Source of the DNA: Comamonas sp. lk
GTDB taxonomy: Bacteria > Pseudomonadota > Gammaproteobacteria > Burkholderiales > Burkholderiaceae_C
Reading direction: 5' to 3'
Assembly (NCBI GenBank): GCA_945875225.1
Contig: CAMCJY010000040.1
Coordinates: 1-10,701, forward strand
Length of the DNA: 10,701 bases
Below the pieces are notes generated by a model. The model had not been told where the DNA came from. It made no database searches and saw only the letters and a list, made by a program, of their open reading frames with translations. How positions within the stretch are numbered: the stretch's first letter is position 1; each line of letters begins with the position of its first letter. Made by a program: the position numbers and the translations under genes. Below, one piece after another: positions 1-6,430 of the stretch.

Positions 1-1262
1 CGACCTTGTTGGGGATCGAAAAAGCGCAGCAGCAAATGCACCAAGGTGGACTTGCCTGCGCCCGAGCGACCGATCAAGCCGATGCGTTCCCCGGGGCGGA
101 TATGCAGGCTAATGTGCTTTAACACCTGCGCGCCACCCTCATAGGCAAAGCTCAAGTCTTCGAATCGAATTTCACCCCTGCCAACTTGGAGGGCTTGCGC
201 ATCGGGGCTGTCTGTCATGCGCAGGGGCTGGGCAATGGTTTCCATGCCTTCTTGCACTACACCCAGATTCTCAAAGATCCCAGCCACCTCCCAAGATACC
301 CAGCCCGCCGCCGTGGTGATCTGCCAGGCTAGCGGTAGCGCAGTCGCAAATGTAGCCACGTCCAGCGCGTGCGCCTGCCACAAATAGAGCCCTACTGCGG
401 CGGTGGCGACGAGCAGCAAGGCGTTCATCATCCACAGCGTAAAAATAAATAAAGTCACCAGCCGCATGTGTTGCGACACGGCACGCACATGGGCATGAAT
501 AACGTCTTGCACATGCCGGTCTTCGTCGCTGGGCCGCGCAAACAGCTTGACGGTAAGGATATTGGTATAAGTGTCCACCACCCGCGCTACCACGCGCGAA
601 CGTTGCTCTGAACTGAGCTTGGACAAATCGCGCATACGCGGCACAAAGTAGTACAAAAAGCCGATGTAGGCGGCAAACCAGCAGACCGTAGGAATCGCCA
701 ATCGCCAGTCCGACAGGCACATCAGTACCACGGTAGTCAGGCCGTAAATTAGGATGTACCACACTGATCGCACGCCCGAGACTGCGCTTTCGCGTAGCGA
801 GTTACCGGTTTGCATCACACGGTTGGCAATGCGGCCGGCAAAATCATCCTGAAAAAATGGCCAACTCTGACGCACCACATGCCAGTGGTTCTGCCAGCGC
901 ACCAAACTGGTAAATGCGCCCATGACGGCATTGAAGCGCAGCAGGCTGTCAAAAAGCAAAGCGGCCGGGCGCAGCAGCAGCAGGAACACCAGCATCAGCC
1001 CCAGCATGGGCCCGGCTTCCCGCAAGGCGGCCTCCCGGTCTGTCGCCAGCATCAGACCGACCAGCTTGCCTATCAGGAGCGGCATGACGGTGTCGCTAAG
1101 CGCTACCAACAGGCAGCTGAGCAGCATCGCAAAAAACAGGGCGCGTGACTGGCGCAAAAAGTGCCAGTAAAACGCAATGAGACCCTTGGGGGGTGTTTGG
1201 GATGGAGGGCTGGCGGTGGCGGAAATCCGCGATTCAAAGTAGTCGAAAAGTCCGCTAAACAT
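1..1262 (-). CDS. ABC exporter, fused membrane and ATPase domains (3' end outside window)
   Basis: This is an MsbA/MDR-like half-transporter that would form an inner-membrane homodimer and use ATP to export a lipid, drug or peptide; the substrate cannot be read from sequence. The frame is open from the ATG at 1262 to the window edge, giving 420 codons. Hydrophobic segments lie near residues 41-69, 84-106, 164-184, 187-207, 268-290 and 300-320, which fits six membrane helices. The nucleotide-binding domain begins near residue 363, with a candidate A-loop Tyr374 and a Walker A motif GRSGAGKST at 398-406. The Q-loop, signature motif, Walker B and H-loop lie beyond the edge, so an intact ATPase cannot be confirmed. 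No good Shine-Dalgarno sequence precedes the ATG. It may be co-transcribed with the small membrane gene 52 bases upstream. The family call is firm; substrate and gene name are open. Confidence 0.93.
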   Translation of the reverse strand, partial: MFSGLFDYFESRISATASPPSQTPPKGLIAFYWHFLRQSRALFFAMLLSCLLVALSDTVMPLLIGKLVGLMLATDREAALREAGPMLGLMLVFLLLLRPAALLFDSLLRFNAVMGAFTSLVRWQNHWHVVRQSWPFFQDDFAGRIANRVMQTGNSLRESAVSGVRSVWYILIYGLTTVVLMCLSDWRLAIPTVCWFAAYIGFLYYFVPRMRDLSKLSSEQRSRVVARVVDTYTNILTVKLFARPSDEDRHVQDVIHAHVRAVSQHMRLVTLFIFTLWMMNALLLVATAAVGLYLWQAHALDVATFATALPLAWQITTAAGWVSWEVAGIFENLGVVQEGMETIAQPLRMTDSPDAQALQVGRGEIRFEDLSFAYEGGAQVLKHISLHIRPGERIGLIGRSGAGKSTLVHLLLRFFDPQQG

Positions 1263-1314
1263 AGCTTGACTTTAGCGCAAAACCACGCAGGCCCTATCCG
1301 CGCTGACTTTGGCG

Positions 1315-1746
1315 CTAAGCGGTGAATTCAAAATAGCGCTGGAAGCTAAACGCAATCGTCGCCATCAAGACGGTGGTACCCAACATCAGCGAAGCTCCGA
1401 GGCCTAGCACCGTCAGGCCCTGGGTTTGTCCTGCCGCATCTTCCGGCTCGGCCTGCGGATTAAAGCGCGCGTTCCAGGCGGGTGCATCCATCAGGCCATA
1501 GCGGATAGCCACAAGCGCAGATGCGGCCAGGGCGAAACCGCCCAAGGGAATCAGAATCCAGCTCCACAAGTCATCCAAGCCCAGTGTTCGGGCACGCACA
1601 ACGCCATACCAACCCACCGCCGTGGGCAGGAGGATCAGCCAGGCCCAGCGGTCAAAGCGTCCCACCAAGTAAATGCGCTGCAAGCCCATTGAGCCCAGCA
1701 GCAGCGTGAGCCACACGGCGAAGGTTTTATTTTTCATAAAGCGCAT
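1315..1746 (-). CDS. Small TM2-like membrane protein
   Basis: A 143-residue protein of unknown function. The N-terminal third resembles the TM2 domain: a hydrophobic helix at about 8-28 containing G18-x-x-G21-x-x-R24-x-Y26, a polar turn, then a second helix at about 34-50. Two more hydrophobic stretches (about 63-83 and 113-135) are separated by a polar, acidic loop at 90-110, so three to four membrane helices are likely. Similar short proteins with a G-x-x-R-x-Y turn occur in other Burkholderiales as far as I recall. The ATG at 1746 is used here; a second in-frame ATG three codons on (1737) is equally possible, as neither has a clear ribosome binding site. It lies between the acetyltransferase gene (136-base gap) and the ABC exporter (52-base gap) on the same strand. 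The reading frame is convincing; the function is not known. Confidence 0.8.
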   Translation of the reverse strand: MRFMKNKTFAVWLTLLLGSMGLQRIYLVGRFDRWAWLILLPTAVGWYGVVRARTLGLDDLWSWILIPLGGFALAASALVAIRYGLMDAPAWNARFNPQAEPEDAAGQTQGLTVLGLGASLMLGTTVLMATIAFSFQRYFEFTA

Positions 1747-1866
1747 TGTCGTCGCTGACGCGCAGGTCTAATCTGGAAAAGCGAACCTAGCGAGCCCGCT
1801 TCAAGCCGGCGACCGCGCTAAATGCTCTCGGATCCCGCCGCTGTAAGCAACAAACCCGCTTAAACA

Positions 1867-1882
1867 GGTTGAACGCACAACC
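1867..1882 (-). terminator. Weak hairpin just after the acetyltransferase stop
   Basis: Read on the minus strand, GGTTG, a six-base loop and CAACC follow the stop codon directly. The stem is only 5 bp and the sequence after it (TGTTTAAG) is a poor U tract. It could be a weak terminator or an mRNA 3' end stabiliser. The downstream genes on this strand may still be reached by read-through. Confidence 0.25.
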
Positions 1883-2404
1883 TCATACGGGTGGCTGGCG
1901 GTCGCCCACGCCTAGGGGGCATTGCATCAGCACCACGTCCAGCCAACGCTCAAATTTCCAGCCGCAGGCGCTAAGCACACCGGCGTGGGCAAAACCGCAT
2001 GCGCTGTGCGCGCCTATGGAGGCCAGGTTGGCGGAATCGCCAATGACCGCGATCAGCTTGCGCACACCGGCACGCTCGGCGCTGGACATCAGCTCGCTCA
2101 AAAGCAGGCGTCCCCAACCCTTGCCGGTGGCCAGCGGGCTAAGGTAAAGCGAGTCTTCGGCTGAAAAACGGTAAGCGGGGCGCGGCTTGAACCAGTTGCA
2201 ATAGGCAAAACCGACAACTTCCCCCGAGTCTTCCAATACCAAGAAGGGTAGGCCTTTGGCTAACACGTCCGCGCGGCGTGCCCGCATGTCCGTTTCGGTG
2301 GGCGGGTCGATTTCGAAAGTGCCTGTTCCATGCAGCACATGGTGGCGGTAAATACCGGTAATGACCGCCAGGTCGGCGTCCGTGCTGGAGCGGATAAGAG
2401 GCAT
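1883..2404 (-). CDS. GNAT N-acetyltransferase, PAT/MnaT type
   Basis: A 173-residue acetyl-CoA-dependent N-acetyltransferase of the phosphinothricin/methionine-sulfoximine acetyltransferase group (Bar/Pat, YncA/MnaT). These cytoplasmic dimers acetylate the amino group of toxic glutamate or methionine analogues; the real substrate here is unknown. Family landmarks are visible in order: an early GTGTFE block (27-31 region), PPTETDMRAR (34-43), GFAYCNWFKPRPAYRF (65-80), and the acetyl-CoA-binding motif A around TGKGWGRLLL (93-102), followed by GDSANLASI (122-130) and a CGF turn at 136-138. The frame is open further upstream to 2446, but family alignment favours the ATG at 2404 (MPLIR start); upstream residues would overlap the rpsP promoter. 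There is no strong Shine-Dalgarno. It is transcribed divergently from rpsP. Confidence 0.9.
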   Translation of the reverse strand: MPLIRSSTDADLAVITGIYRHHVLHGTGTFEIDPPTETDMRARRADVLAKGLPFLVLEDSGEVVGFAYCNWFKPRPAYRFSAEDSLYLSPLATGKGWGRLLLSELMSSAERAGVRKLIAVIGDSANLASIGAHSACGFAHAGVLSACGWKFERWLDVVLMQCPLGVGDRQPPV

Positions 2405-2418
2405 GGTTTGGGAAAAGA

Positions 2419-2430
2419 TATAATCGAGGG
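2419..2430 (+). promoter_or_regulatory. Promoter -10 and GC-rich discriminator of the rpsP operon
   Basis: A perfect TATAAT (2419-2424) is followed by the GC-rich discriminator CGAGGG and then CTAT, placing the start of transcription near 2431-2433, about 95 bases before rpsP. I see no good -35 hexamer at 16-18 bases spacing. The same arrangement recurs before rplS and before the helicase gene. The box lies only 15 bases from the divergent acetyltransferase start. Confidence 0.65.
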
Positions 2431-2489
2431 CTATTCTGAGTGTCACTGGCCGGGTGGTCAGTTGCGTGTCTCAACTCCGAATTTTATGG

Positions 2490-2505
2490 TTGAAACTCAT
2501 TTCAA
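2490..2505 (+). promoter_or_regulatory. Small hairpin in the rpsP leader
   Basis: TTGAAA, loop CTCA, TTTCAA forms a perfect 6-bp stem that ends 7 bases before the rpsP Shine-Dalgarno (AAAGGA, 2513-2518). The stem is AU-rich and weak alone. It could shape access to the ribosome binding site or bind S16, but this is only inferred from its position. Confidence 0.3.
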
Positions 2506-2524
2506 TCTCCCCAAAGGATGAATC

Positions 2525-2785
2525 ATGGTCGTTATTCGACTCGCCCGTGGTGGTGCTAAGGCCCGCCCGTTTTTCAGTATCGTCGTTGCCGACAAGCGTA
2601 CCCGGCGTGATGGCCGCTTTATCGAGCGCATCGGTTTTTACAACCCAATTGCCACGGCCAGTGAAGAGCGCATTCGCATTGCACAGGATCGCTTGACCTA
2701 TTGGAAAGGCGTTGGTGCTCAGGCTTCGCCGACGGTGGAGCGTCTGATCGACCAGGCCGCTGCCAGCGCGCCGGTCGCAGCCTAA
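2525..2785 (+). CDS. rpsP: 30S ribosomal protein bS16
   Basis: An 86-residue small-subunit protein that binds 16S rRNA and is needed for assembly of the 5' domain. The N terminus MVVIRLARGGAKARPFF and the following VVADKRTRRDGRFIERIGFYNP block are typical of bS16, and the length is normal for the family. The extra tail is Ala-rich (77-86). An AAAGGA Shine-Dalgarno at 2513-2518 with 6-base spacing supports the ATG. It is the first gene of the conserved rpsP-rimM-trmD-rplS operon, with its promoter about 95 bases upstream. A 59-base gap holding a hairpin separates it from rimM, which fits the known need for much more S16 than RimM. Confidence 0.98.
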   Translation: MVVIRLARGGAKARPFFSIVVADKRTRRDGRFIERIGFYNPIATASEERIRIAQDRLTYWKGVGAQASPTVERLIDQAAASAPVAA

Positions 2786-2792
2786 AGTCCCT

Positions 2793-2826
2793 TGAAGGGC
2801 TTGCGCCTCGCGGTGCAAACCCTTTA
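2793..2826 (+). promoter_or_regulatory. Intercistronic hairpin between rpsP and rimM
   Basis: GGGCTTGC (2797-2804) pairs with GCAAACCC (2815-2822) across a 10-base loop, with one C/A mismatch. The stem extends outward through A2796-T2823, A2795-T2824, a G/U wobble and T2793-A2826. It is not followed by a T run, so it is not a classic terminator. It ends 18 bases before the rimM ATG, which itself lacks a visible Shine-Dalgarno. A role in lowering rimM expression or marking an mRNA processing site is inferred. Confidence 0.5.
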
Positions 2827-2844
2827 CGGCAGACCTTATTTCGC

Positions 2845-3408
2845 ATGATCGCAGGCCTGGAGCCCGCTGAGCTTCCGGCAGATGCCATTGAGGTGGCGCG
2901 CATCGGCGAGGCCTGGGGTGTCAAAGGCTGGTTCAAGGTACTGCCATTTAGCGCCCAGCCCGAGGCGCTTTTTTCTTCCAAGCGTTGGTATTTGCTGCCC
3001 TCTGAGCGGGGTACTCCCACGTTTACCGGTGTGGTCAAAATCGCCATCCAAGAGGCCAAAGAGCATTCCGATACGGTTGTCGCCAGCGCCCATGAGGTGC
3101 TGGACCGTGATGCTGCGCAGGCATTGCGCGGCGCGCGTGTGTTCGTGCCGCGCTCCAGTTTTCCCACCGCCGATCCCGACGAGTACTACTGGGTGGACTT
3201 GATTGGCCTGGACGTCATCAACCGCCAGGACGAGCCCATGGGTTGCGTACGCGAGTTGCTATCCACCGGTGCGCAAACCGTGTTGGTGCTGGAGTATTTA
3301 GCAGAGGGCAAGGTGCAGGAACGCATGATTCCCTTTGTCTCGGCCTTCATCGACGAGGTGGATCTGGCGGGAAAGCGCATCCGCGTGGACTGGCAAAGCG
3401 ACTACTGA
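2845..3408 (+). CDS. rimM: Ribosome maturation factor RimM
   Basis: A 187-residue assembly factor that binds protein S19 and helps the 30S head and 16S rRNA 3' domain mature in the cytoplasm. The N-terminal RimM domain shows VARIGEAWGVKGWFKV at 17-32, the glycine-rich start seen across the family. The C-terminal PRC-barrel domain begins near EYYWVDLIGLDV (113-124) and ends at IRVDWQSDY. The frame is open well upstream into rpsP, but those residues do not resemble RimM, and the ATG at 2845 gives the normal length. No convincing Shine-Dalgarno precedes it and a hairpin lies just upstream, so translation may be weak, as reported for E. coli rimM relative to rpsP. The stop TGA doubles as the start of the trmD ribosome binding site. 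Confidence 0.96.
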   Translation: MIAGLEPAELPADAIEVARIGEAWGVKGWFKVLPFSAQPEALFSSKRWYLLPSERGTPTFTGVVKIAIQEAKEHSDTVVASAHEVLDRDAAQALRGARVFVPRSSFPTADPDEYYWVDLIGLDVINRQDEPMGCVRELLSTGAQTVLVLEYLAEGKVQERMIPFVSAFIDEVDLAGKRIRVDWQSDY

Positions 3409-3412
3409 GGGG
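3407..3412 (+). promoter_or_regulatory. trmD ribosome binding site that decides a GTG start
   Basis: GAGGGG overlaps the rimM stop codon and lies 7 bases before a GTG at 3420. Together with the family N terminus (M/V-RFDVITLFP) this fixes GTG as the trmD start, although the frame is open upstream to 3243. Confidence 0.8.
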
Positions 3413-3419
3413 CCGGGCC

Positions 3420-4166
3420 GTGCGTTTTGACGTTATCACCCTGTTTCCCGACTTGTTTGAGCCATTTTTGCGCACCGGCATCACCCGGCGTGCCTTTGAG
3501 TCTGGGCAGGTACAGGTTTGTCTGCACAATCCCCGCGACAAGGCCGAAGGCAATTACCGCCGCGTGGATGACCGGCCTTTTGGTGGCGGTCCGGGCATGG
3601 TCATGATGGCCGAGCCTTTGACCCTGACGCTGGCGCGGGCACAGGCGCAGCGATTAAGGCCGGGCAAAGTCATTTTGTTTTCCCCACTCGGGCGCGTGTT
3701 GAACCACGAGACCGTACAGCGCTGGGCGGTAAGCGAGGGGGCGGTACTGGTATGCGGCCGCTATGAAGGTTTGGACCAGCGCTTTGTGGACCGCTATGTC
3801 GACGAGCAAATTAGCCTGGGGGACTTTGTGGTTTCCGGGGGCGAGTTGCCGGCCATGCTGTTGCTCGATGCGATTGCCCGTCTGCAGCCCGAGGTGCTCA
3901 GCGATGCCCAAAGCCACCAACAAGACAGTTTTAACCCCGCATTGGATGGTTTGTTGGACTGCCCGCATTACACACGTCCCGAAGATTGGCAAGGCAGCCC
4001 CGTGCCCGAAGTACTCATGTCGGGCCACCACGAGCGCATCGAGCGATGGCGGCGTGATCAACGCTTGTTGCTGACAGCCAGGCTGCGCCCCGAGCTGATC
4101 GCTGCGGCCAGGGCAGCCGGTGCGCTGGCCGCCGAGGATGAAAAATTGCTGCGCGGCACGCCCTAG
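3420..4166 (+). CDS. trmD: tRNA (guanine37-N1)-methyltransferase TrmD
   Basis: A 248-residue homodimeric SPOUT-class enzyme that uses S-adenosylmethionine to make m1G37 next to the anticodon, which prevents +1 frameshifting. It opens with MRFDVITLFPDLF and carries the expected blocks: DDRPFGGGPGMVM (50-62), GRYEGLDQRF (113-122), the knot segment ISLGDFVVSGGELPAM (131-146), Arg154, and QDSF with Asp169, then DGLLDCPHYTRP (176-187). Arg154 and Asp169 fall at the same numbers as the catalytic residues of the E. coli enzyme. The start is GTG. Only 11 bases separate it from rimM, so translational coupling is likely. The following 167-base gap before rplS contains a hairpin and an internal promoter. 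Nothing suggests loss of function. Confidence 0.98.
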   Translation: MRFDVITLFPDLFEPFLRTGITRRAFESGQVQVCLHNPRDKAEGNYRRVDDRPFGGGPGMVMMAEPLTLTLARAQAQRLRPGKVILFSPLGRVLNHETVQRWAVSEGAVLVCGRYEGLDQRFVDRYVDEQISLGDFVVSGGELPAMLLLDAIARLQPEVLSDAQSHQQDSFNPALDGLLDCPHYTRPEDWQGSPVPEVLMSGHHERIERWRRDQRLLLTARLRPELIAAARAAGALAAEDEKLLRGTP

Positions 4167-4173
4167 CGCCCTG

Positions 4174-4189
4174 ACTTGGCGAGCCAAGT
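4174..4189 (+). promoter_or_regulatory. Hairpin after trmD
   Basis: ACTTGG, loop CGAG, CCAAGT forms a perfect 6-bp stem starting 7 bases after the trmD stop. There is no T run after it, so full termination is unlikely. It may stabilise the upstream mRNA or slow polymerase before rplS. Confidence 0.4.
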
Positions 4190-4199
4190 TCGGGTTGAA

Positions 4200-4268
4200 G
4201 CTGCGCCTTGCCTGGATTGTTATAATGAGCGGCTATCCGATCCTCTGCATGGCCAAATAAGGCGCAGC
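4200..4268 (+). repeat. 10-bp perfect inverted repeat bracketing the rplS promoter
   Basis: GCTGCGCCTT (4200-4209) is the exact reverse complement of AAGGCGCAGC (4259-4268), with 49 bases between the arms that contain the TATAAT at 4221-4226. Only RNA that reads through from trmD carries both arms; RNA starting at the internal promoter carries only the right one. The right arm overlaps the stem of the next hairpin (4265-4278), so the two folds exclude each other. Confidence 0.6.
4218..4230 (+). promoter_or_regulatory. Internal promoter of rplS (extended -10)
   Basis: TGT immediately before a perfect TATAAT (4221-4226) makes an extended -10 element, followed by the GC-rich discriminator GAGCGG and CTAT, so transcription would start near 4231-4233. 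A TTGAAG at 4195-4200 is too far upstream (20-base spacing) to be a standard -35. It would give bL19 its own supply, independent of low rimM/trmD expression. Confidence 0.6.
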
Positions 4269-4304
4269 AATGGTGCTGACACGACAAGGTGACCCTTTAG
4301 GGTC
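4265..4304 (+). promoter_or_regulatory. Two hairpins in the rplS leader
   Basis: CAGCA-ATGG-TGCTG (4265-4278) and GACCC-TTTA-GGGTC (4291-4304) are two perfect 5-bp stems with tetraloops in the roughly 100-base leader of rplS. The second ends 29 bases before the ATG, whose Shine-Dalgarno (AAAGAAG, 4325-4331) is weak. Autogenous control by bL19 is possible, since L19 leader RNAs are known in other phyla, but I do not recognise a named motif. Confidence 0.4.
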
Positions 4305-4333
4305 CCGGCGCTTGCAAGATCACGAAAGAAGCT

Positions 4334-4705
4334 ATGAACCTCATCCAAATTCTGGAACAAGAGGAAATTGTGCGTTTGGGTAAAACCATCCCCAATTTCT
4401 CCCCTGGTGACACCGTCATCGTTAGCGTCAACGTGGTCGAGGGCACTCGCAAGCGCGTCCAGGCTTACGAAGGCGTGGTGATTGCCAAGCGCAATCGCGG
4501 TCTGAACCGCGGTTTTATTGTCCGCAAAATTTCCAGCGGCGAAGGCGTGGAACGTACCTTCCAAACCTACAGCCCGCTGATTGCCGGTATCGAAGTGAAG
4601 CGCCGTGGTGATGTGCGCCGCGCCAAGCTTTACTATTTGCGTGACCGCAGCGGCAAGTCGGCACGTATTAAAGAAAAGCTGCCAGCCAAAAAGACCGCCG
4701 CTTGA
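4334..4705 (+). CDS. rplS: 50S ribosomal protein bL19
   Basis: A 123-residue large-subunit protein located at the 30S-50S interface. The sequence is typical throughout: MNLIQILEQEEI at the start, PNFSPGDTVIVSV at 20-32, the RKRVQAYEGVVIAKRNRGLN block at 39-58, FIVRKISSGEGVERTF at 61-76, and VKRRGDVRRAKLYYLR at 88-103. The Lys/Ala tail (residues 112-123) is somewhat longer than the shortest family members. It is the last gene of the rpsP-rimM-trmD-rplS operon and probably also has its own promoter at about 4221. A strong intrinsic terminator follows 20 bases after the stop. Confidence 0.98.
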   Translation: MNLIQILEQEEIVRLGKTIPNFSPGDTVIVSVNVVEGTRKRVQAYEGVVIAKRNRGLNRGFIVRKISSGEGVERTFQTYSPLIAGIEVKRRGDVRRAKLYYLRDRSGKSARIKEKLPAKKTAA

Positions 4706-4725
4706 CCGGTTCTTCGGTCATTGTG

Positions 4726-4760
4726 AAAACCGCCCCGGGCATCCCGGCGGCGGTTTTTTT
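4726..4760 (+). terminator. Intrinsic terminator of the rpsP-trmD-rplS operon
   Basis: AAAACCGCC (4726-4734) pairs with GGCGGTTTT (4749-4757), and inside it CCGGG (4735-4739) pairs with CCCGG (4743-4747) across a CAT loop, leaving only C4748 bulged. The 14-bp stem runs into seven T residues (4754-4760). A weaker hairpin, TGACCG/CGGTCA at 4703-4720, overlaps the rplS stop codon just before it. Confidence 0.93.
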
Positions 4761-4780
4761 ACGCATCAAAAGAATTTATA

Positions 4781-5470
4781 GTGCATAAAAGCATGCGCAA
4801 AATCCCGCCTTTTGACCCGCGACAAGTACCCTTTGAGATGGCCGACGGGCATCTGCCACCGGTACCCGACACCCATTTGCATCCCAAAGCGGTCGCCCTA
4901 CGCTTTCAAGCGCCCCCTGCTTGGGAGCCCGAATTCCGGTTGGAGCCGCGCTTTATAGATCGTCAACCTAGCGCCGCCTCTGTTCTGGTGGGTTTGGTTA
5001 CCCATGCGCGACCCACGGTCTTGCTGACTCAGCGCACGATCGGTCTGAGCAGCCATGCCGGCCAGGTCGCTTTTCCAGGCGGCAAATCGGATGCAGAGGA
5101 CCAGGACGCCGTGGCCACCGCCTTGCGCGAGGCCCAGGAGGAGGTCGGCTTGCACCCACGCCATGTGCGCGTTTTAGGCAGTCTTCCGCACTACACCACG
5201 GGCAGCGGTTTTGTAGTAACGCCAGTGGTGGCGCTGCTAGAACCCGGCTTTGCCATCGCGCCCAATGCCGGTGAAGTCGATGCCGTATTTGAAGTGCCGC
5301 TGGATTTTTTGATGAACCCGGCGCACCACCGGCGCCACACCCTGCAAACTCCCATAGGCCCACGCCATTGGATTTCCATGCCCTACCAGGATGGCGCCCA
5401 GGAGCGCTATATCTGGGGCGCCACCGCCGGTATGTTGCGCAATTTGTACCGGTTTTTACTTCCGGCTTAG
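4781..5470 (+). CDS. Nudix hydrolase, CoA pyrophosphatase type (NudL/YeaB-like)
   Basis: A 229-residue Nudix enzyme predicted to split coenzyme A or its oxidised or acyl forms into 3',5'-ADP and phosphopantetheine, using a divalent metal. The CoA-specific motif is visible as LLTQRT...HAGQVAFPGG at 80-101, although the usual mid-motif Arg is Ser here, leading straight into the Nudix box (100-124) with its REAQEEVGL core (Glu117, Glu120, Glu121). The C-terminal half (VTPVVALLEP, EVDAVFEVPL, YIWGATAGMLRNL) matches NudL-type proteins. The N-terminal 65 residues are longer than in E. coli NudL. The start is uncertain: GTG at 4781 gives 229 residues and ATG at 4793 gives 225; neither has a clear Shine-Dalgarno. 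It starts 20 bases after the operon terminator, so it needs its own promoter. Confidence 0.9.
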   Translation: MHKSMRKIPPFDPRQVPFEMADGHLPPVPDTHLHPKAVALRFQAPPAWEPEFRLEPRFIDRQPSAASVLVGLVTHARPTVLLTQRTIGLSSHAGQVAFPGGKSDAEDQDAVATALREAQEEVGLHPRHVRVLGSLPHYTTGSGFVVTPVVALLEPGFAIAPNAGEVDAVFEVPLDFLMNPAHHRRHTLQTPIGPRHWISMPYQDGAQERYIWGATAGMLRNLYRFLLPA

Positions 5471-5509
5471 GCCCAGTTGCGGCCCAGCCCGTCGGTATGA
5501 TGCGGTGAC

Positions 5510-6430
5510 ATGAGCTTTTTTGCCATTCTTTGTGCGTTGTTGATTGAGCAGGCCCGCCCGCTCAAAGATGCGAATTTTTTGCATACCCAGGTGCGAAGCG
5601 CTCTGTCCTGGGCGGTGCGCCAGCTGGACACCGGGCAGGATGTACACGCCAGGTTCACCTGCGTCGTGGTCGTCTTGTTACCCACAGTCCTCACCGCCCT
5701 GGTGCATTGGGCCTTGCTGTTTTGGCTAGGATGGATGGCCGCTTTGGTGTGGAATATCTTCATTTTGTACTTCACGCTGGGTTTCAGGCAGTTCAGCCAC
5801 CATTTCACTGATATTCGCGATGCGTTGGATGCCGGAGACGAAGACACCGCGCGCAGCTTATTGGCCCAATGGATGAAGATGGATGCGTCCGATCTGCCGC
5901 GCAGCGAAATTGTCCGCCAAGTGATCGCACATTCGGTGCTCAACGCCCACCGCTGCGTGTTTGGGGTATTTGCTTGGTATTCGATGCTATCTGGCTTGGG
6001 GCTGGGGCCCGCAGGAGCGGTGATGTACCGCTTGGCGGAGTATTTTTCCGCCTTGGCCAAGCGACCGGTGAGTCCGCAGACCTTGCTGCTCAGCTCGGCA
6101 TTGCGTGACTATGTGGGCTTGTGGTGGCACCGAATCGACTGGATTCCGACCCGCTTGACGGCCATGGGCTTTGCTTTTGTAGGCAGCTTTGAAGATGCGA
6201 TTGACCGGTGGCGAAAATTTGAAGCCGCTGTGCCCGGCGATAACGACGGCATCGTCCTGGCGGCGACCGCCGGAGCGGTGCATATCGGACTGACCGAAGT
6301 GGACTTGCGCAATGCGGCACCGGTGCCCCAGTTAGCTCATTTGCGTGCCATAGTCGGCCTGGTCTGGCGCACGGTGGTAATGTGGATGGTGGTGCTGGCC
6401 TTGATGTCGCTGGCGCGCTTGTTGGGCTGA
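5510..6430 (+). CDS. CobD/CbiB-AmpE-like membrane protein
   Basis: A 306-residue integral membrane protein related to CobD/CbiB (adenosylcobinamide-phosphate synthase) and to AmpE. Hydrophobic segments lie near 1-12, 50-68, 71-93, 146-172 and 286-304. The TLGFRQFSHHFTDIRDALDAGD stretch (from residue 89) looks like the CbiB/AmpE cytoplasmic helix, and the IDWIPTRLTA block (209-218) matches the D-W-[IV]-P-x-R-L-[TA] motif of AmpE. Where true CbiB proteins have an E-N-x-x-D-G segment, this protein has NAHRCVFGVFAWY (145-157), and no cobalamin gene lies nearby, so I doubt a role in B12 synthesis. An AmpE-like membrane role is an alternative, but no ampD is seen either. It lies 39 bases after the Nudix gene and is probably co-transcribed with it. 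The Shine-Dalgarno is weak. Confidence 0.8.
   Translation: MSFFAILCALLIEQARPLKDANFLHTQVRSALSWAVRQLDTGQDVHARFTCVVVVLLPTVLTALVHWALLFWLGWMAALVWNIFILYFTLGFRQFSHHFTDIRDALDAGDEDTARSLLAQWMKMDASDLPRSEIVRQVIAHSVLNAHRCVFGVFAWYSMLSGLGLGPAGAVMYRLAEYFSALAKRPVSPQTLLLSSALRDYVGLWWHRIDWIPTRLTAMGFAFVGSFEDAIDRWRKFEAAVPGDNDGIVLAATAGAVHIGLTEVDLRNAAPVPQLAHLRAIVGLVWRTVVMWMVVLALMSLARLLG

Noticed and set aside
271..762. A 163-codon minus-strand frame in the first kilobase
   Set aside because: It is a shifted frame of the ABC exporter, whose own frame is open over the full 1262 bases with Walker A and membrane helices.
2701..2844. An upstream extension of rimM into rpsP
   Set aside because: The residues have no similarity to RimM, and the ATG at 2845 starts just before the conserved domain at the right length.
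3243..3419. An upstream extension of trmD to 3243
   Set aside because: It overlaps most of the rimM C-terminal domain in another frame; the family N terminus starts exactly at the GTG at 3420 with a good ribosome binding site.
4703..4720. Hairpin TGACCG/CGGTCA overlapping the rplS stop as the operon terminator
   Set aside because: It has no T run and overlaps the stop codon; the 14-bp stem with seven T residues at 4726-4760 is clearly the terminator.
4777..4782. TATAGT as a -10 box for a leaderless Nudix mRNA
   Set aside because: It resembles a -10 box, but no -35 or extended -10 supports it; the only sequence at 17-base spacing is the terminator T run.
5467..6060. A long open frame antisense to the CobD/AmpE-like gene
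   Set aside because: Its composition is that of a shadow frame in GC-rich DNA, no motif is visible and no ribosome binding site supports it.
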